A DNA stretch of 64,000 nucleotides from Enterobacterales bacterium CwR94 (GTDB lineage: Bacteria; Pseudomonadota; Gammaproteobacteria; Enterobacterales; Enterobacteriaceae): assembly GCA_002837195.1 (NCBI GenBank), contig KZ478060.1:222130-286129 (forward strand). The letters run 5' to 3'. The notes under the pieces are model-generated. The model did not search any database, was not told the origin of the DNA, and was given only the letters and a program-made list of their open reading frames with translations. This document shows, piece by piece, positions 25,446 through 35,437 of the stretch. Each line of letters begins with the position of its first letter. Positions within the stretch are counted from its first letter, which is position 1. The position numbers and the translations under genes were made by a program.

Positions 25446-27947
25446 ATGCGCGGAAGAGAAGGTCGATTTTTTGCGTGGTGTTACGGCGTGGTTATTTTGT
25501 GCGGGCTGCTGTCCTTGCCCGTGCTTGCGCACCCGCCAGTCACATTTAACGGCGTACTGATCCCTGAGGCCTTCAGTGAAGCCTTGCGGGAAGGTATGAG
25601 TATCCCGTTACAGCTGCATCTGACAGAAAGCCCCGATCGTGAATCCGATCAACGTATTGGCACGGCAACCCTCCAACTGCAAGGCACGCAATTGCGGTTG
25701 CGCACGATTGAGCAGGCGTTGCAAATGCACAATGCGTCGTTGCAGCCTGCGCTGGAGAGCAAACTGGCGGCGCTACAGGATGTCTTTTTTGATGACGCGC
25801 TGCGTGTTGACCTCAGTGACGATGCCTGGTTGATATTGGATATCCGGCAACTGGTGCTGCAATTAGTGGTGAAACCCACTGCGTTGGGGACCGTATTGCG
25901 TTCGCGTATGCAGGATATTGGACAATCCAGCGTCGATACACTCAGCGGTGTGCTGCGCTATAACGGCGGTGCATACGGCAGTCGGTATCAGGGAAATGCC
26001 CTGCAAACGTCGAGTTACCTGTCACTAAGCTCTACCACTGCGCTACGTGAGCATCACCTCAGCATTGATGGTGCGTTTTACGGAATCGGTACCTCCGGGC
26101 AACAAAATAGCCTGTATAAGGCGATGTATGAACGGGATTATGCGGGTTACCGGTTTGCGGCGGGTATGTTGGATAGCTGGAATTTGCAATCCCTTGGCCC
26201 GCTGACGGCTTTGCCCGCCGGGAAAATCTGGGGATTGTCATGGGGCAATCAGGCCAGTTCGACGGTGTTTGATAATGCTCAGTCGGTGACGCCGCTGGTG
26301 GCGTTTTTGCCTGCCGCAGGGGAAGTACAGCTCTTTCGGGATGGCAAACTGCTGAGCGTGCAAAGTTTTGCGATGGGCAACCACGAGGTGGATACCCGAT
26401 CGCTACCCTACGGCGTTTATGATGTCGTGGTTGAGGTCAACGTCAGCGGCAAACGTATCAGTCAGCGTACTGAGCGTATTAACAAACTGTTTTCGGCGAA
26501 CACGAATTATGACGCGCCGTTTGCCTGGCAGTTGTGGGGCGGAGCGATGGAGATGAAAAACGCACGCCACGCCTCTCAGCAGCAAGATGCAACCTATAGT
26601 GAGTTACTCGGTATTTCTGCCGCCGGATCGCTATGGCCCGTCAGTTGGGCGGGAACCCTTTACCGTTGGGATACACACCTGACGGCAGAAACACGCTTCA
26701 GCCTGCCGGTGGGCGAACGCCTCTCTCTCTACACGCAGGGCATGGCGGCTGACGATCGGGCATGGGGTGTCACCAGCAGCGTGACGGCTAACCTGCCTGG
26801 CGATTTCTCCTCTCTGTGGTTTAGCCACAACCGCTTTCATCCCAGTGAGCAGGTGAACATGTCCGCCAGTGATGCGATGGCGATGGGCGGAACGCTCAAC
26901 CTCACGCCGCTGTGGTCTGCATTGGGCACCCTCAGCATTAGCTATAACCTCGACCGCTATCATGCTTCGAACTATTACACCGCGTCTTATCAACAAAATC
27001 TGTATGCCGGTGCTTTTGGCGCACTCAACCTGCGCGCCGGGCTGCAGCGCTACAACACTACCGGCAGCAGTGCAGATACCGGTAAATACGTGGCATTGGA
27101 TTTTTCACTGCCGTTAGGTAACTGGCTCAGTGCAGGAGTCAGCCATCAGCAAGATTCGACGCTGCTTAATCTGGCCGCCCGCAAAACGCTCACCGCGGGG
27201 CCGATAACGGCGATAGGGGCGGACATCTCCCGGCCGCTATCCGGGCACCAGCAACCGTTCAGTGGCGGGGCCTGGGCGCAATTCTCCACACGCTATGCCA
27301 ATGGCGCGCTCAACGTCAGCGGCGGTAAAAACAGCCAAAGTGCCACCTTGAGTGCCAGCGGTAGCCTGGGATGGCAGGGCGCTGAATGGGCGGCCAGTGG
27401 TCACAACGAAGGCAATGCGGGCGTGATGATTCGTACAGATTTACCTGCCAAAGGTGAGCTCAGCGCCGATATCAATGGTCGCCGCATCCCGCTGAGCGGG
27501 CGAGCAAACTTTATCCCGCTGCCTGCCTACGCGCGCTATCAGGTCGACATTCGTAACAGCGCCCAGTCGCGACAAAGTTTTGACATTGTGCAGGGGCACA
27601 AAGCTGACTTCACGCTGTATCCCGGCAATGTGGCCCTGGTGGCCCCAATCCTGAAAGAGCGCGTCACCGTGTTTGGCCGTTTGCGTGCGGAGGACGGTTC
27701 ACTGATGGCGTTAGTCGACATCAATAACCACATTGGTCAGGCGCGCACCGATGCCCGTGGCGAGTTCATTATGGATATCGACAAGCGCCACCCGACGCTG
27801 GATTACACCGCTGCCAATCAACCGCGTTGTGAAGCACGGTTGGATTTGCGTGAGGCGCAGGGTGCGGTGTGGCTGGGCGATATTATTTGCCGTGGCATGC
27901 GCACCTGGCAGCATCAGCCACAACAAGGAGTCAGTGATGAAAGTTAG
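25446..27947 (+). CDS. ecpC: EcpC, outer-membrane usher of the common pilus
   Basis: An 833-residue outer-membrane usher, close to the 841 residues of the E. coli protein. The signal peptide ends near LSLPVLA-HPP. A beta-barrel of repeated short amphipathic strands follows, with an internal plug region about 315-400 (EVQLFRDGKLLSVQSF) and carboxy-terminal domains with cysteines at the end. It forms the export pore for EcpA and EcpD. AGGGA precedes ATG 25446. The last 11 nt overlap ecpD. Confidence 0.92.
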   Translation: MRGREGRFFAWCYGVVILCGLLSLPVLAHPPVTFNGVLIPEAFSEALREGMSIPLQLHLTESPDRESDQRIGTATLQLQGTQLRLRTIEQALQMHNASLQPALESKLAALQDVFFDDALRVDLSDDAWLILDIRQLVLQLVVKPTALGTVLRSRMQDIGQSSVDTLSGVLRYNGGAYGSRYQGNALQTSSYLSLSSTTALREHHLSIDGAFYGIGTSGQQNSLYKAMYERDYAGYRFAAGMLDSWNLQSLGPLTALPAGKIWGLSWGNQASSTVFDNAQSVTPLVAFLPAAGEVQLFRDGKLLSVQSFAMGNHEVDTRSLPYGVYDVVVEVNVSGKRISQRTERINKLFSANTNYDAPFAWQLWGGAMEMKNARHASQQQDATYSELLGISAAGSLWPVSWAGTLYRWDTHLTAETRFSLPVGERLSLYTQGMAADDRAWGVTSSVTANLPGDFSSLWFSHNRFHPSEQVNMSASDAMAMGGTLNLTPLWSALGTLSISYNLDRYHASNYYTASYQQNLYAGAFGALNLRAGLQRYNTTGSSADTGKYVALDFSLPLGNWLSAGVSHQQDSTLLNLAARKTLTAGPITAIGADISRPLSGHQQPFSGGAWAQFSTRYANGALNVSGGKNSQSATLSASGSLGWQGAEWAASGHNEGNAGVMIRTDLPAKGELSADINGRRIPLSGRANFIPLPAYARYQVDIRNSAQSRQSFDIVQGHKADFTLYPGNVALVAPILKERVTVFGRLRAEDGSLMALVDINNHIGQARTDARGEFIMDIDKRHPTLDYTAANQPRCEARLDLREAQGAVWLGDIICRGMRTWQHQPQQGVSDES

Positions 27948-29541
27948 TGTGTTTATCATCTTAGTGCTATTGAGCCCCTCTGCGTGGGCGCTCAATCCCA
28001 CTAAAGTGGTGGATGCGGTAGAGCGTCCTTTTATGATCGTCGAGAACAATAACGATCATAACTTTTTCGTGACGCCGCTGACGATCCTCGATCCGCGCAT
28101 AACCGGGGCTAACCGCTGGACGGGGCTAAAGGGGGACAGACAACAAAGCCTGGGCTACATCGATAACGGCTTAAACACCATTGCCAACAATGGCTGGAAC
28201 GTGGATATCTGGCTCGATGATTTCACCGTTGATCAGCCGCTAACCGGTTTGCGCTGCATTAGTTGGTATGCCGGTTGTAACGCGGAAACCAGCCTGCTGG
28301 AACCCCAGGCCACAGATTCTGCGGGATTCTATGGTGTCAACGTGCCCGCCGGTGGACTGAAGTGGATGCACGGCATGATGTCCGATGCGTTCTATTTCTG
28401 GCTAATACAATTAGGGACCGGGGAACGCTTTAGCATGCTGATGAACAGCTGCAAAACTCCCGATAACTATGATGCCGCCAAAGGGGAGCGCTGTCGGGAT
28501 CAGCGGCGTGGTAACTGGTATCAACGACGGGTGAAACATCGCAAGATGGCACATTTGCTGTTGACCAATACCAACGCGTTCACCGAAGTTTTTATCAGCA
28601 GTAACGGTGTGCCGATTATCAATGAAGGAAATGGGGAATGTAAGGCACAGGTTATCGGACGCCTGTCTGGCATCATGTGCAAGATGATGAATTACCATCT
28701 GGATGTCGCCAGTGGGCAATCAAACGTCTCTGTCAGGATATTTCCGGTGATCACGCATGTGGGCTTAGACGCGAAAATTAACAATACGGATGTGCAATTC
28801 AGCCTGGATGGCAACCGTTGGCGCAATAAAAACCAGACCTATAATTTCCGCGACCTGCAGTCCTCGGAATATGTTTATATGTTCTTCTCCAGTGGCTTTT
28901 TCAAAGCATTAGTCAATCTGGGGCTGAGCAATTCGGATACCCGCGATCTGATTAATTTCCGTTTTCAAAACACCATTTCTCCGGAGTCCGGGTGGTATGA
29001 GTTTTCCACCTCCAATCGTTTATTGATCAAGCCTCGTGATTTTGGGGTCAGCATCGTGTCCGATGATATGCAGATGCATCCACATCGTCAGGGGCTGGTG
29101 AGCCGTAAGGCTCAGCCACTGTCATTTGGGTATATTGTGACGACCAGTGGGCGTACGGCGGCGGATGATGTCGATGTGCGGGTCACCGGGCCTGCCTATA
29201 GCCAAAATGGCCGCAGCCTGTGCTTGTTTCGTTCCGCAGACCAAAAAATCCGCGTCCCTTTTCCGGCGCAGTTATTTCTGACCACGACCACCGGTGAACA
29301 GCAGAAATTAAGTGCCGGCTGTGATGGCATTTGGCACAGCATTACCCACGCGCAGTGGCAAAGCCGCCCCTGGGAAGATACGTCAGGCGATCGGGGGATC
29401 CTCAACAGCACGCATTTGCGCTTTGAAATCCCGATGAATGCGCCGGAATCGCAGGTCACCGTGGAAGGAGAAGAGTGGTTTGGTGAAGTCAGCGCCAAAG
29501 GCAATATTGAGGTGCGGGCCACCTGGCGGAACGTGAAATGA
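27937..29541 (+). CDS. ecpD: EcpD, tip adhesin/polymerised minor pilin of the common pilus
   Basis: A 534-residue exported protein (E. coli 547). The signal peptide ends at PSAWA-LNP. It is the large distal subunit of the ECP fibre that contacts host surfaces, and its C-terminal region should adopt a pilin fold to polymerise with EcpA. It contains several cysteines (LRCISWYAGCN, CKTPDN, CKAQV). The true start is 27937, directly behind AAGGAG and overlapping ecpC; the open frame from 27733 lies wholly inside ecpC. Confidence 0.9.
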   Translation: MKVSVFIILVLLSPSAWALNPTKVVDAVERPFMIVENNNDHNFFVTPLTILDPRITGANRWTGLKGDRQQSLGYIDNGLNTIANNGWNVDIWLDDFTVDQPLTGLRCISWYAGCNAETSLLEPQATDSAGFYGVNVPAGGLKWMHGMMSDAFYFWLIQLGTGERFSMLMNSCKTPDNYDAAKGERCRDQRRGNWYQRRVKHRKMAHLLLTNTNAFTEVFISSNGVPIINEGNGECKAQVIGRLSGIMCKMMNYHLDVASGQSNVSVRIFPVITHVGLDAKINNTDVQFSLDGNRWRNKNQTYNFRDLQSSEYVYMFFSSGFFKALVNLGLSNSDTRDLINFRFQNTISPESGWYEFSTSNRLLIKPRDFGVSIVSDDMQMHPHRQGLVSRKAQPLSFGYIVTTSGRTAADDVDVRVTGPAYSQNGRSLCLFRSADQKIRVPFPAQLFLTTTTGEQQKLSAGCDGIWHSITHAQWQSRPWEDTSGDRGILNSTHLRFEIPMNAPESQVTVEGEEWFGEVSAKGNIEVRATWRNVK

Positions 29542-30203
29542 GGATATTAATGGCACTCCTGTTGGCATTCACTGCGCCTGCCAGTTTCGCTATTGGCATT
29601 GAGGCCATGACCTTTTCCATGCCCGCAGACAGTGATTTTATCGCCAAACGCCTCACCAATGACAATCAGACCGCCCGTCTGTACCAGATAGCTATCTACG
29701 CGCTGGATAAACCCGGCGACCAGGAGCAGTTATCCCGCCCTGCTGAAGGTGAGCTGTTGTATGCACCCAAGCAACTGACGCTGTCGCCGGGCCAGAGTGA
29801 TATTTTTAAATTCTTTTGGCACGGGCCCGAGGACGACCGCGAACGTTACTATCGGGTGCTATTCCGTGAGCAACCCACGCAGATGCGCAGCGGTGCGCTG
29901 GCGCAAGGTGGTGCGATCAACATGGCACCCACGGTGGTGCTGCAAACCATTTTGGTGGTGCGTCCGCGCAAAACACGGTTTGACTGGCAGTGGGCCGCAG
30001 GCAGCCAACGGCTACGCAACAGCGGCAATACGTGGTTTAAGCTGCTGTTAAAGGCCGACTGTGACAGTGATGATGCGCAAGCCGTCAGTTTTTATCTGCG
30101 TCCCGGTGAACAGATTCAACATGCACTGCTGCGTGGAAAAGGGCAAAAAGTGATTGTCTATGATGGACGATTTATTCCCCTTGATAACGCCTGTGTGGAG
30201 TAA
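29538..30203 (+). CDS. ecpE: EcpE, second periplasmic chaperone of the common pilus
   Basis: A 221-residue periplasmic chaperone; signal peptide to PASFA-IGI. Chaperone motifs are [23 protein letters not shown] and [10 protein letters not shown]. It ends the ecp operon and overlaps ecpD by 4 nt (ATGA). EcpE is thought to serve EcpD or assist EcpB. Family and context agree, though it is more divergent from the E. coli protein (236 aa) than EcpA or EcpB are. Confidence 0.9.
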   Translation: MRILMALLLAFTAPASFAIGIEAMTFSMPADSDFIAKRLTNDNQTARLYQIAIYALDKPGDQEQLSRPAEGELLYAPKQLTLSPGQSDIFKFFWHGPEDDRERYYRVLFREQPTQMRSGALAQGGAINMAPTVVLQTILVVRPRKTRFDWQWAAGSQRLRNSGNTWFKLLLKADCDSDDAQAVSFYLRPGEQIQHALLRGKGQKVIVYDGRFIPLDNACVE

Positions 30204-30210
30204 GTAAGGT

Positions 30211-30236
30211 TTGGCTGATTGATTTAATCAGTCCAA
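30211..30236. other. Hairpin between ecpE and ahpC
   Basis: TTGG-CTGATT pairs with AATCAG-CCAA (one bulged T, 5-nt loop), 8 nt after the ecpE stop. There is no T-run. It could weaken read-through from the pilus operon into ahpC. The ecpE-ahpC gap is only 95 nt, so the ahpC promoter may reach into ecpE. Confidence 0.45.
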
Positions 30237-30298
30237 CGAATTGGCCCTGCATCACAAAATTCGTTAATTTTTCTTCCATCGCAAACGGAGGAAAAAAC

Positions 30299-30862
30299 AT
30301 GTCCCTGATTAATACCAAGATCAAACCATTCAAAAACCAGGCGTTCAAAAACGGTGAATTCATCGAAGTGACCGAGAAAGATACCGAAGGCCGCTGGAGC
30401 GTGTTCTTCTTCTATCCGGCTGACTTCACCTTCGTATGCCCAACCGAACTGGGCGACGTTGCCGATCACTACGATGAATTGCAGAAACTGGGTGTTGATG
30501 TTTACTCCGTTTCCACCGATACCCACTTTACCCATAAAGCGTGGCACGGTAGCTCTGACACCATCGGTAAAATCAAATACGCCATGTTGGGCGACCCAAC
30601 GGCGGCCCTGTCTCGCAACTTTGAAATCCTGCGTGAAGACGAAGGTCTGGCGAATCGCGGCACCTTTATCGTTGACCCACAAGGCATCATTCAGGCTATC
30701 GAAGTGACGGCGGAAGGCATTGGCCGTGACGCGTCTGACCTGCTGCGTAAAATCAAGGCCGCACAGTATGTGGCCGCTCACCCAGGTGAAGTGTGCCCAG
30801 CGAAATGGAAAGAAGGTGAGGCGACACTGGCACCGTCTCTCGACCTGGTAGGCAAAATCTAA
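30299..30862 (+). CDS. ahpC: Alkyl hydroperoxide reductase peroxiredoxin subunit
   Basis: A 187-residue typical 2-Cys peroxiredoxin. The peroxidatic Cys47 lies in FTFVCPTE and the resolving Cys166 in GEVCPAKW. It reduces H2O2, organic peroxides and peroxynitrite and is recycled by AhpF encoded downstream. Length and sequence match the E. coli protein closely. A strong GGAGGA ribosome site precedes the ATG. In relatives OxyR activates the operon; I did not identify a clear OxyR site in the short upstream gap. Confidence 0.97.
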   Translation: MSLINTKIKPFKNQAFKNGEFIEVTEKDTEGRWSVFFFYPADFTFVCPTELGDVADHYDELQKLGVDVYSVSTDTHFTHKAWHGSSDTIGKIKYAMLGDPTAALSRNFEILREDEGLANRGTFIVDPQGIIQAIEVTAEGIGRDASDLLRKIKAAQYVAAHPGEVCPAKWKEGEATLAPSLDLVGKI

Positions 30863-30897
30863 GTCACCTTTATCTTCACGTTTTATCATTTCGACGT

Positions 30898-30923
30898 AAC
30901 GGGTGCTCTGCACCCGTTTTTTT
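30898..30923 (+). terminator. Terminator/attenuator between ahpC and ahpF
   Basis: An 8-bp stem (ACGGGTGC / GCACCCGT) with a 3-nt loop is followed by seven T residues. It lies within the ahpC-ahpF gap. It would end most transcripts after ahpC and let a minority read into ahpF, in line with the usual excess of AhpC over AhpF. Confidence 0.85.
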
Positions 30924-30939
30924 CACCGGGGAGGAACCC

Positions 30940-32499
30940 ATGCTCGATAATAATATGAAAGCCCAACTCAAGGCTTATCTGGAAAAACTGACCAAACCGG
31001 TGGCGTTGATCGCGACGCTGGATGACAGCCAGGCCTCGGCTGAAATCCGCTCTGTATTGACCGACATTGCATCACTGTCAGATAAGGTGACGTTCAGCGA
31101 AGACAATGCGCGCGCGGTGCGTAAACCTTCCTTTCTGATAACACCTGTGGGCAGTGAGCAGGGGCCACGTTTTGCGGGCTCCCCGCTGGGACACGAATTT
31201 ACCTCACTGGTGCTGGCACTGCTGCAAACCGGTGGGCATCCCTCGAAAGAAGCACAAGATCTGCTGACGCAAATTCGCGATCTTGAGGGGGATTTTGCTT
31301 TTGAAACCTACTATTCGCTCTCTTGCCACAACTGCCCGGATGTCGTGCAGGCGCTAAACCTGATGGCGATTCTCAATCCCCGCGTGAAACACACGGCGAT
31401 TGACGGCGGCGTCTTCCAGAACGAAATCACGGAACGCAATGTGATGGGCGTGCCTGCCGTGTTCCTGAACGGTAAAGCCTTTGGGCATGGGCGGATGACG
31501 CTGGCCGAAATCGTGGGCAAAGTGGACGCCAACGCGGACAAACGCGCGGCGGCTGCGCTGAGCGCCCGCGACGCCTATGATGTCTTGATTGTGGGCAGTG
31601 GCCCTGCCGGGGCGGCTGCCGCCATATATGCTGCGCGTAAAGGCATTAAAACAGGCCTGATGGGTGAGCGCTTCGGCGGCCAGGTGCTGGACACGGTGGA
31701 TATCGAAAACTACATCTCCGTGCCGAAAACCGAAGGGGCAAAACTGGCTGGGGCGCTGAAAGCGCACGTAGATGAATACAACATTGATGTTATCGACACG
31801 CAAACGGCGGCGAAATTAACCCCCGCAGCCACGGAAGGTGGTTTGCATCAGATTGAAACCGCGTCGGGTGCTGTTTTGAAGGCGAAAAGCCTGATTATCG
31901 CCACCGGTGCTCGCTGGCGGAACATGAACGTCCCCGGCGAAGACACCTACCGCACGCGCGGCGTCACTTACTGTCCGCACTGTGACGGCCCGCTGTTTAA
32001 AGGCAAGCGCGTTGGTGTGATTGGCGGGGGGAACTCCGGTGTGGAAGCCGCGATCGACCTTGCAGGGATTGTCGAACATGTCACCCTGCTGGAGTTCGCG
32101 CCTGAGATGAAAGCCGATCGGGTGTTGCAGGATAAACTGCGCAGCCTGAGCAACGTCGATATCATCCTTAATGCCCAGACAACGGAAGTTAAAGGGGATG
32201 GCACGAAAATGACCGGTCTGGATTATCAGGACCGCGAGTCCGGTGCGACGCATCATCTGGCACTGGCAGGCATTTTTGTTCAAATCGGTTTGCTGCCTAA
32301 CACCCCATGGTTAGAAGGGGCGGTTGAACGTAATCGCATGGGGGAAATCATCATTGATGCCAAATGCGAAACCAGCGTGAAGGGTATTTTTGCGGCAGGC
32401 GACTGTACGACCGTTCCCTACAAGCAAATCATTATTGCCTCGGGGGAGGGCGCCAAGGCCTCATTGAGCGCGTTTGATTATCTGATCCGTACGCAGTAA
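30940..32499 (+). CDS. ahpF: Alkyl hydroperoxide reductase flavoprotein subunit
   Basis: A 519-residue NADH:AhpC disulphide reductase. The N-terminal tandem thioredoxin-fold domain has the redox pair Cys129/Cys132 (SCHNCPD). FAD binding is at about 214-219 (GSGPAGAA) and the second redox pair YCPHCDG lies near residues 345-348. The NAD-binding loop is GGGNSG. It passes electrons from NADH to AhpC. Nearly identical in layout to E. coli AhpF. A GGGAGGAA ribosome site precedes the start. Confidence 0.97.
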   Translation: MLDNNMKAQLKAYLEKLTKPVALIATLDDSQASAEIRSVLTDIASLSDKVTFSEDNARAVRKPSFLITPVGSEQGPRFAGSPLGHEFTSLVLALLQTGGHPSKEAQDLLTQIRDLEGDFAFETYYSLSCHNCPDVVQALNLMAILNPRVKHTAIDGGVFQNEITERNVMGVPAVFLNGKAFGHGRMTLAEIVGKVDANADKRAAAALSARDAYDVLIVGSGPAGAAAAIYAARKGIKTGLMGERFGGQVLDTVDIENYISVPKTEGAKLAGALKAHVDEYNIDVIDTQTAAKLTPAATEGGLHQIETASGAVLKAKSLIIATGARWRNMNVPGEDTYRTRGVTYCPHCDGPLFKGKRVGVIGGGNSGVEAAIDLAGIVEHVTLLEFAPEMKADRVLQDKLRSLSNVDIILNAQTTEVKGDGTKMTGLDYQDRESGATHHLALAGIFVQIGLLPNTPWLEGAVERNRMGEIIIDAKCETSVKGIFAAGDCTTVPYKQIIIASGEGAKASLSAFDYLIRTQ

Positions 32500-32505
32500 G
32501 TCATC

Positions 32506-32534
32506 CGGGGAAGGCTGGCCTTCCCCGCTTTTTT
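32506..32534 (+). terminator. Terminator downstream of ahpF
   Basis: CGGGGAAGGC pairs with GCCTTCCCCG across a very short loop, followed by C and six T residues. It ends the ahpCF unit and touches the stop codon of the convergent lactonase gene. Confidence 0.88.
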
Positions 32535-33684
32535 ACTCTTCGACCAGCGTGACCCAATTGGCGCCCGCGTCGGTAGGCACTTGCTGAGCCAGCGCTAATT
32601 TCCCACTGTTCGCATCAATACGATACAGCGACAACTGCTGTGATTTCTCGCCCGAAGCAATCAAAAACCGTCCGCTCTTATCGATGGCAAAACCCCGCGG
32701 TTGCTGTTCGGTTTTCACGCTCTGTATAAAGGTTAAATGCCCGTTCTCTGGCGATACGCGAAAGGCCGACAGCGTACTACTGGTGCGCTCACTGCTGTAC
32801 AAATACTGGCCGTCTGGCGTCATATGGATATCCGCTTGCCAGATCCGCGGTTTGGGTGACGGCGGTAGGGCACCATCCCCTGCCAAAGGATGCGCCTCTC
32901 CGCGTTGCATGCCCGCGGCGATCTCGGGATCCACCGACTGCACTTCCTGTTCCGCCTGCAAGGTACCGTTAGCGTTTAACGTCAGTTGATTGATGTTGCC
33001 GCCCATCTCATTCAGCACGTACAGATTTTGGCGGCCCTGTTTATCGCGCTGTGGTGCGAACACAAAATGGCGCGGCCCGGTCACTGCTTCTTTACTGATG
33101 TTAATAAAAGGCGGATCGTTCGGCACGGCCTTGCCGGTTTTTTCATCGAACCGGTACTGCAACACCTGATCAGTACCCAGTTGTGTCACGTATAAAAAGC
33201 GATTATCCGGGCTGGTTTGAATAGCATGCGCGCGTTTACCCGTCGGCGTTACCTGTACCGGAGCGGCTTCCACATGTCCCTGCCGATCAACGCGGTTAAT
33301 GCTAAACAGATCGCCGCCGTAAGAGGCACCCAGTAAATAGCGTCCGGTTTTATCTAACGACAGGTACGCCATGCTCTCTGGCAGCGGTGTGCTGTCGAGC
33401 GCAGTGAGTTTGCCATCAGGCTGAATTTTCCAGCGCATGACGTGAAACGGCTTACTGCGCACCATCACATACAGTTGGCTGTGGTCAGGAGAGACCACTG
33501 AACTCATGGGATTCGGCGGCGTGGCATAGCGGCCCATCGGCTGCAATTTGCCCTGCTGTTGATCTAATGTGTAGGCCGTGATGCTGGCACCCGTGGCATT
33601 GGAAACATATACCCAACTTTGCGCGGCGGCACTGGCACTGAGCAGAGACAGGGAGAGTAACAGGGAGAGGGGAGCGTATTTCAT
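32533..33684 (-). CDS. Exported lactonase-family beta-propeller (6-phosphogluconolactonase-like)
   Basis: A 383-residue seven-bladed propeller of the Pgl/YbhE lactonase family with repeated GxLxxLxxxP-type blades (DQQQGKLQPM, QPDGKLTALD, NGHLTFIQSV, NSGKLALAQQ). Unlike cytosolic Pgl it has a clear signal peptide (residues 1-21, cleaved near SAAA-QSW), so it should act in the periplasm. Periplasmic paralogues might hydrolyse sugar lactones made by membrane dehydrogenases. GAAGGA precedes the ATG. It is convergent with ahpF. Confidence 0.8.
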   Translation of the reverse strand: MKYAPLSLLLSLSLLSASAAAQSWVYVSNATGASITAYTLDQQQGKLQPMGRYATPPNPMSSVVSPDHSQLYVMVRSKPFHVMRWKIQPDGKLTALDSTPLPESMAYLSLDKTGRYLLGASYGGDLFSINRVDRQGHVEAAPVQVTPTGKRAHAIQTSPDNRFLYVTQLGTDQVLQYRFDEKTGKAVPNDPPFINISKEAVTGPRHFVFAPQRDKQGRQNLYVLNEMGGNINQLTLNANGTLQAEQEVQSVDPEIAAGMQRGEAHPLAGDGALPPSPKPRIWQADIHMTPDGQYLYSSERTSSTLSAFRVSPENGHLTFIQSVKTEQQPRGFAIDKSGRFLIASGEKSQQLSLYRIDANSGKLALAQQVPTDAGANWVTLVEE

Positions 33685-33786
33685 TCACGTGTCCTTCGTG
33701 GATAATGACCGCCCAATTGTTGCAGGATGGTAAAATTGTGCCACTCAAAACCAGAGGTCTGTGATCCCCGTCGCCTTCAGAAGGAT

Positions 33787-34434
33787 TCAACACGACGGCG
33801 AGTTATTCATTGAGGCGTTTTCTCGGTAGTAATGATCGATTTCTGCCTGCGCCCGTTTACGCATCCGCTTATTCATGGGGAAGTGGGTCAGACTCATAAA
33901 GTAGAGCAGCAAGCCCAGAGCAATAATGGCTATCCCCAACGGCAGATTGGCGGCCCCCATTAACACACCGATGCCCAGCATCGCCAACCCTGCCGCCAGT
34001 AACGCCCAGGCTTCCAGGATCCGTTCGGTGACCTTGTGGCTGTTAATAAACACCTTCCCCTGTGCGTCCAGACTCAAGGTGTGCTGATGCGCCGCGAAGT
34101 GTTTTTGCCGGGTGATTTCGCTGGAATGCTCAATGATTTTAATCACTTCACGCTGAATCGCCGGGTTTTTGATCCCGTAGGTTTTCTGATTAAACAGGGT
34201 GGCATAATCCCGCTTTAAACGGGCCTGATGGGCAGCATCCAGGGGCGTGTCTTTTAATTCATTTTTCAGCGATTTCAAACGGTTATTCAGCGTGTTTTGA
34301 AACAGATGTTCAGCGGTAATGCCCCTTAACAGCCATTTGAAAAAACCCATTATGCCTAGCGCAACGGCGATCCCGATGGCTATGGGAAAATGTTGTTCAA
34401 TCTTATCGAGATTATTCACCAGCGCGACGATCAT
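33787..34434 (-). CDS. Hypothetical membrane protein
   Basis: A 215-residue protein that I do not recognise. One hydrophobic segment lies at about residues 17-35 and two more at about 145-185 (WALLAAGLAMLGIGVLMG, LGIAIIALGLLLYFM). Between them is a charged helical domain rich in Lys, Arg and His (NNRLKSLKNELKD, KKH/HSSEITRQKHF). Start 34434 has CAGGAG five bases upstream. It lies 17 nt downstream of the LysR gene and might be co-transcribed with it. Confidence 0.65.
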   Translation of the reverse strand: MIVALVNNLDKIEQHFPIAIGIAVALGIMGFFKWLLRGITAEHLFQNTLNNRLKSLKNELKDTPLDAAHQARLKRDYATLFNQKTYGIKNPAIQREVIKIIEHSSEITRQKHFAAHQHTLSLDAQGKVFINSHKVTERILEAWALLAAGLAMLGIGVLMGAANLPLGIAIIALGLLLYFMSLTHFPMNKRMRKRAQAEIDHYYRENASMNNSPSC

Positions 34435-34451
34435 TGTGTCTCCTGCCATGG

Positions 34452-35333
34452 TTACATACGCATAAAATCAATTAACGCCCGCAGTTTCGGGGCAAGGTTG
34501 TTCCGGCTGGGAAAGTAGAGATAGAAACCATCAAATTCTGGCAACCAGCTCTCCAGTAAAGTCACTAACTCTCCCCGTGCGATCTGCGCCTGGAAGGTGT
34601 CGGCCATACCGTAGCTGATCCCCCCTCCAGCGCAGGCCGTGCGAAGCATCACGCCCATGTCATTGGTGGTGAGCACGGGGTTCACGGCCAGATCAAACTC
34701 GCGCCCGTCTTCCGCGAACTCCCAGCGCCACGCGGGCTCCGCAGGGTTGCGCCGCCAGCCAATGCAGCGATGCGTCAATAAATCACGCGGATGTTGTGGG
34801 GGCGGGTGCTGCGCCAGATAACGGGGAGCAGCCACCACCACCTGGCGCTGCGGGGGGGAAACCGGCACGGCAATCATATCCTGCGCAATGATTTCACCCA
34901 GCCGTACTCCCGCATCGTAGCCCTCGGCAACAATATCAAACTCTTCATCGGTAATCGTAATATCCAGCTCAATGTGCGGGTAGCGGGTGATAAACCCGGC
35001 CAGCAATTCGCCCGAGATAAAACGCTCGGCAATCGATGACACGGCCAGCCGCAATCGACCGCGCGGTGGCCCGGTCAGTTGGGTGATATTGCCGAGCGCC
35101 TGGTTGAGCTCGGCAATCGCCGGGGCCACTTCGGCATAAAAGCGTTCACCCGCTTCCGTCAGCCGAATGCTGCGCGTTGTGCGTTGCACCAGAGAGATAC
35201 CCAGACGATCTTCAAGACGTCGCAACGTCTGGCTAACCGCCGGTCGCGTCACGCCCAATTGTTCTGCGGCGATGCGGAAATTGCGCGTCTGCGCCACCGT
35301 CACAAACACCTCTAACGCATTTTTATCCATCAT
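34452..35333 (-). CDS. LysR-family regulator, divergent from SDR gene
   Basis: A 293-residue LysR-type regulator: N-terminal HTH (VTVAQTRNFRIAAEQLGVTRPAVSQTLRRLE) and the usual co-inducer domain. It is divergent from the short-chain dehydrogenase at 35438 with about 105 nt between, the classic layout in which the LysR protein controls the divergent gene. There are two ATGs in a row at the start and no strong ribosome site. Sequence resembles the CrgA/DsdC-like group that controls oxidoreductases. Effector unknown. Confidence 0.88.
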   Translation of the reverse strand: MMDKNALEVFVTVAQTRNFRIAAEQLGVTRPAVSQTLRRLEDRLGISLVQRTTRSIRLTEAGERFYAEVAPAIAELNQALGNITQLTGPPRGRLRLAVSSIAERFISGELLAGFITRYPHIELDITITDEEFDIVAEGYDAGVRLGEIIAQDMIAVPVSPPQRQVVVAAPRYLAQHPPPQHPRDLLTHRCIGWRRNPAEPAWRWEFAEDGREFDLAVNPVLTTNDMGVMLRTACAGGGISYGMADTFQAQIARGELVTLLESWLPEFDGFYLYFPSRNNLAPKLRALIDFMRM

Positions 35334-35437
35334 GATTGGTTAGCCTGTGTTACCAGTGCAGTAAGGAATCAGCGGATTCTCTTTATAAACCAGCCTGCTT
35401 AGGATAACCAGCATCGCAACCAGAAAGAGAGTCGAGT

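Noticed and set aside
27733-27936. 68-codon N-terminal extension of ecpD
   Set aside because: It is the other reading frame of ecpC; the signal peptide and ribosome site point to 27937.
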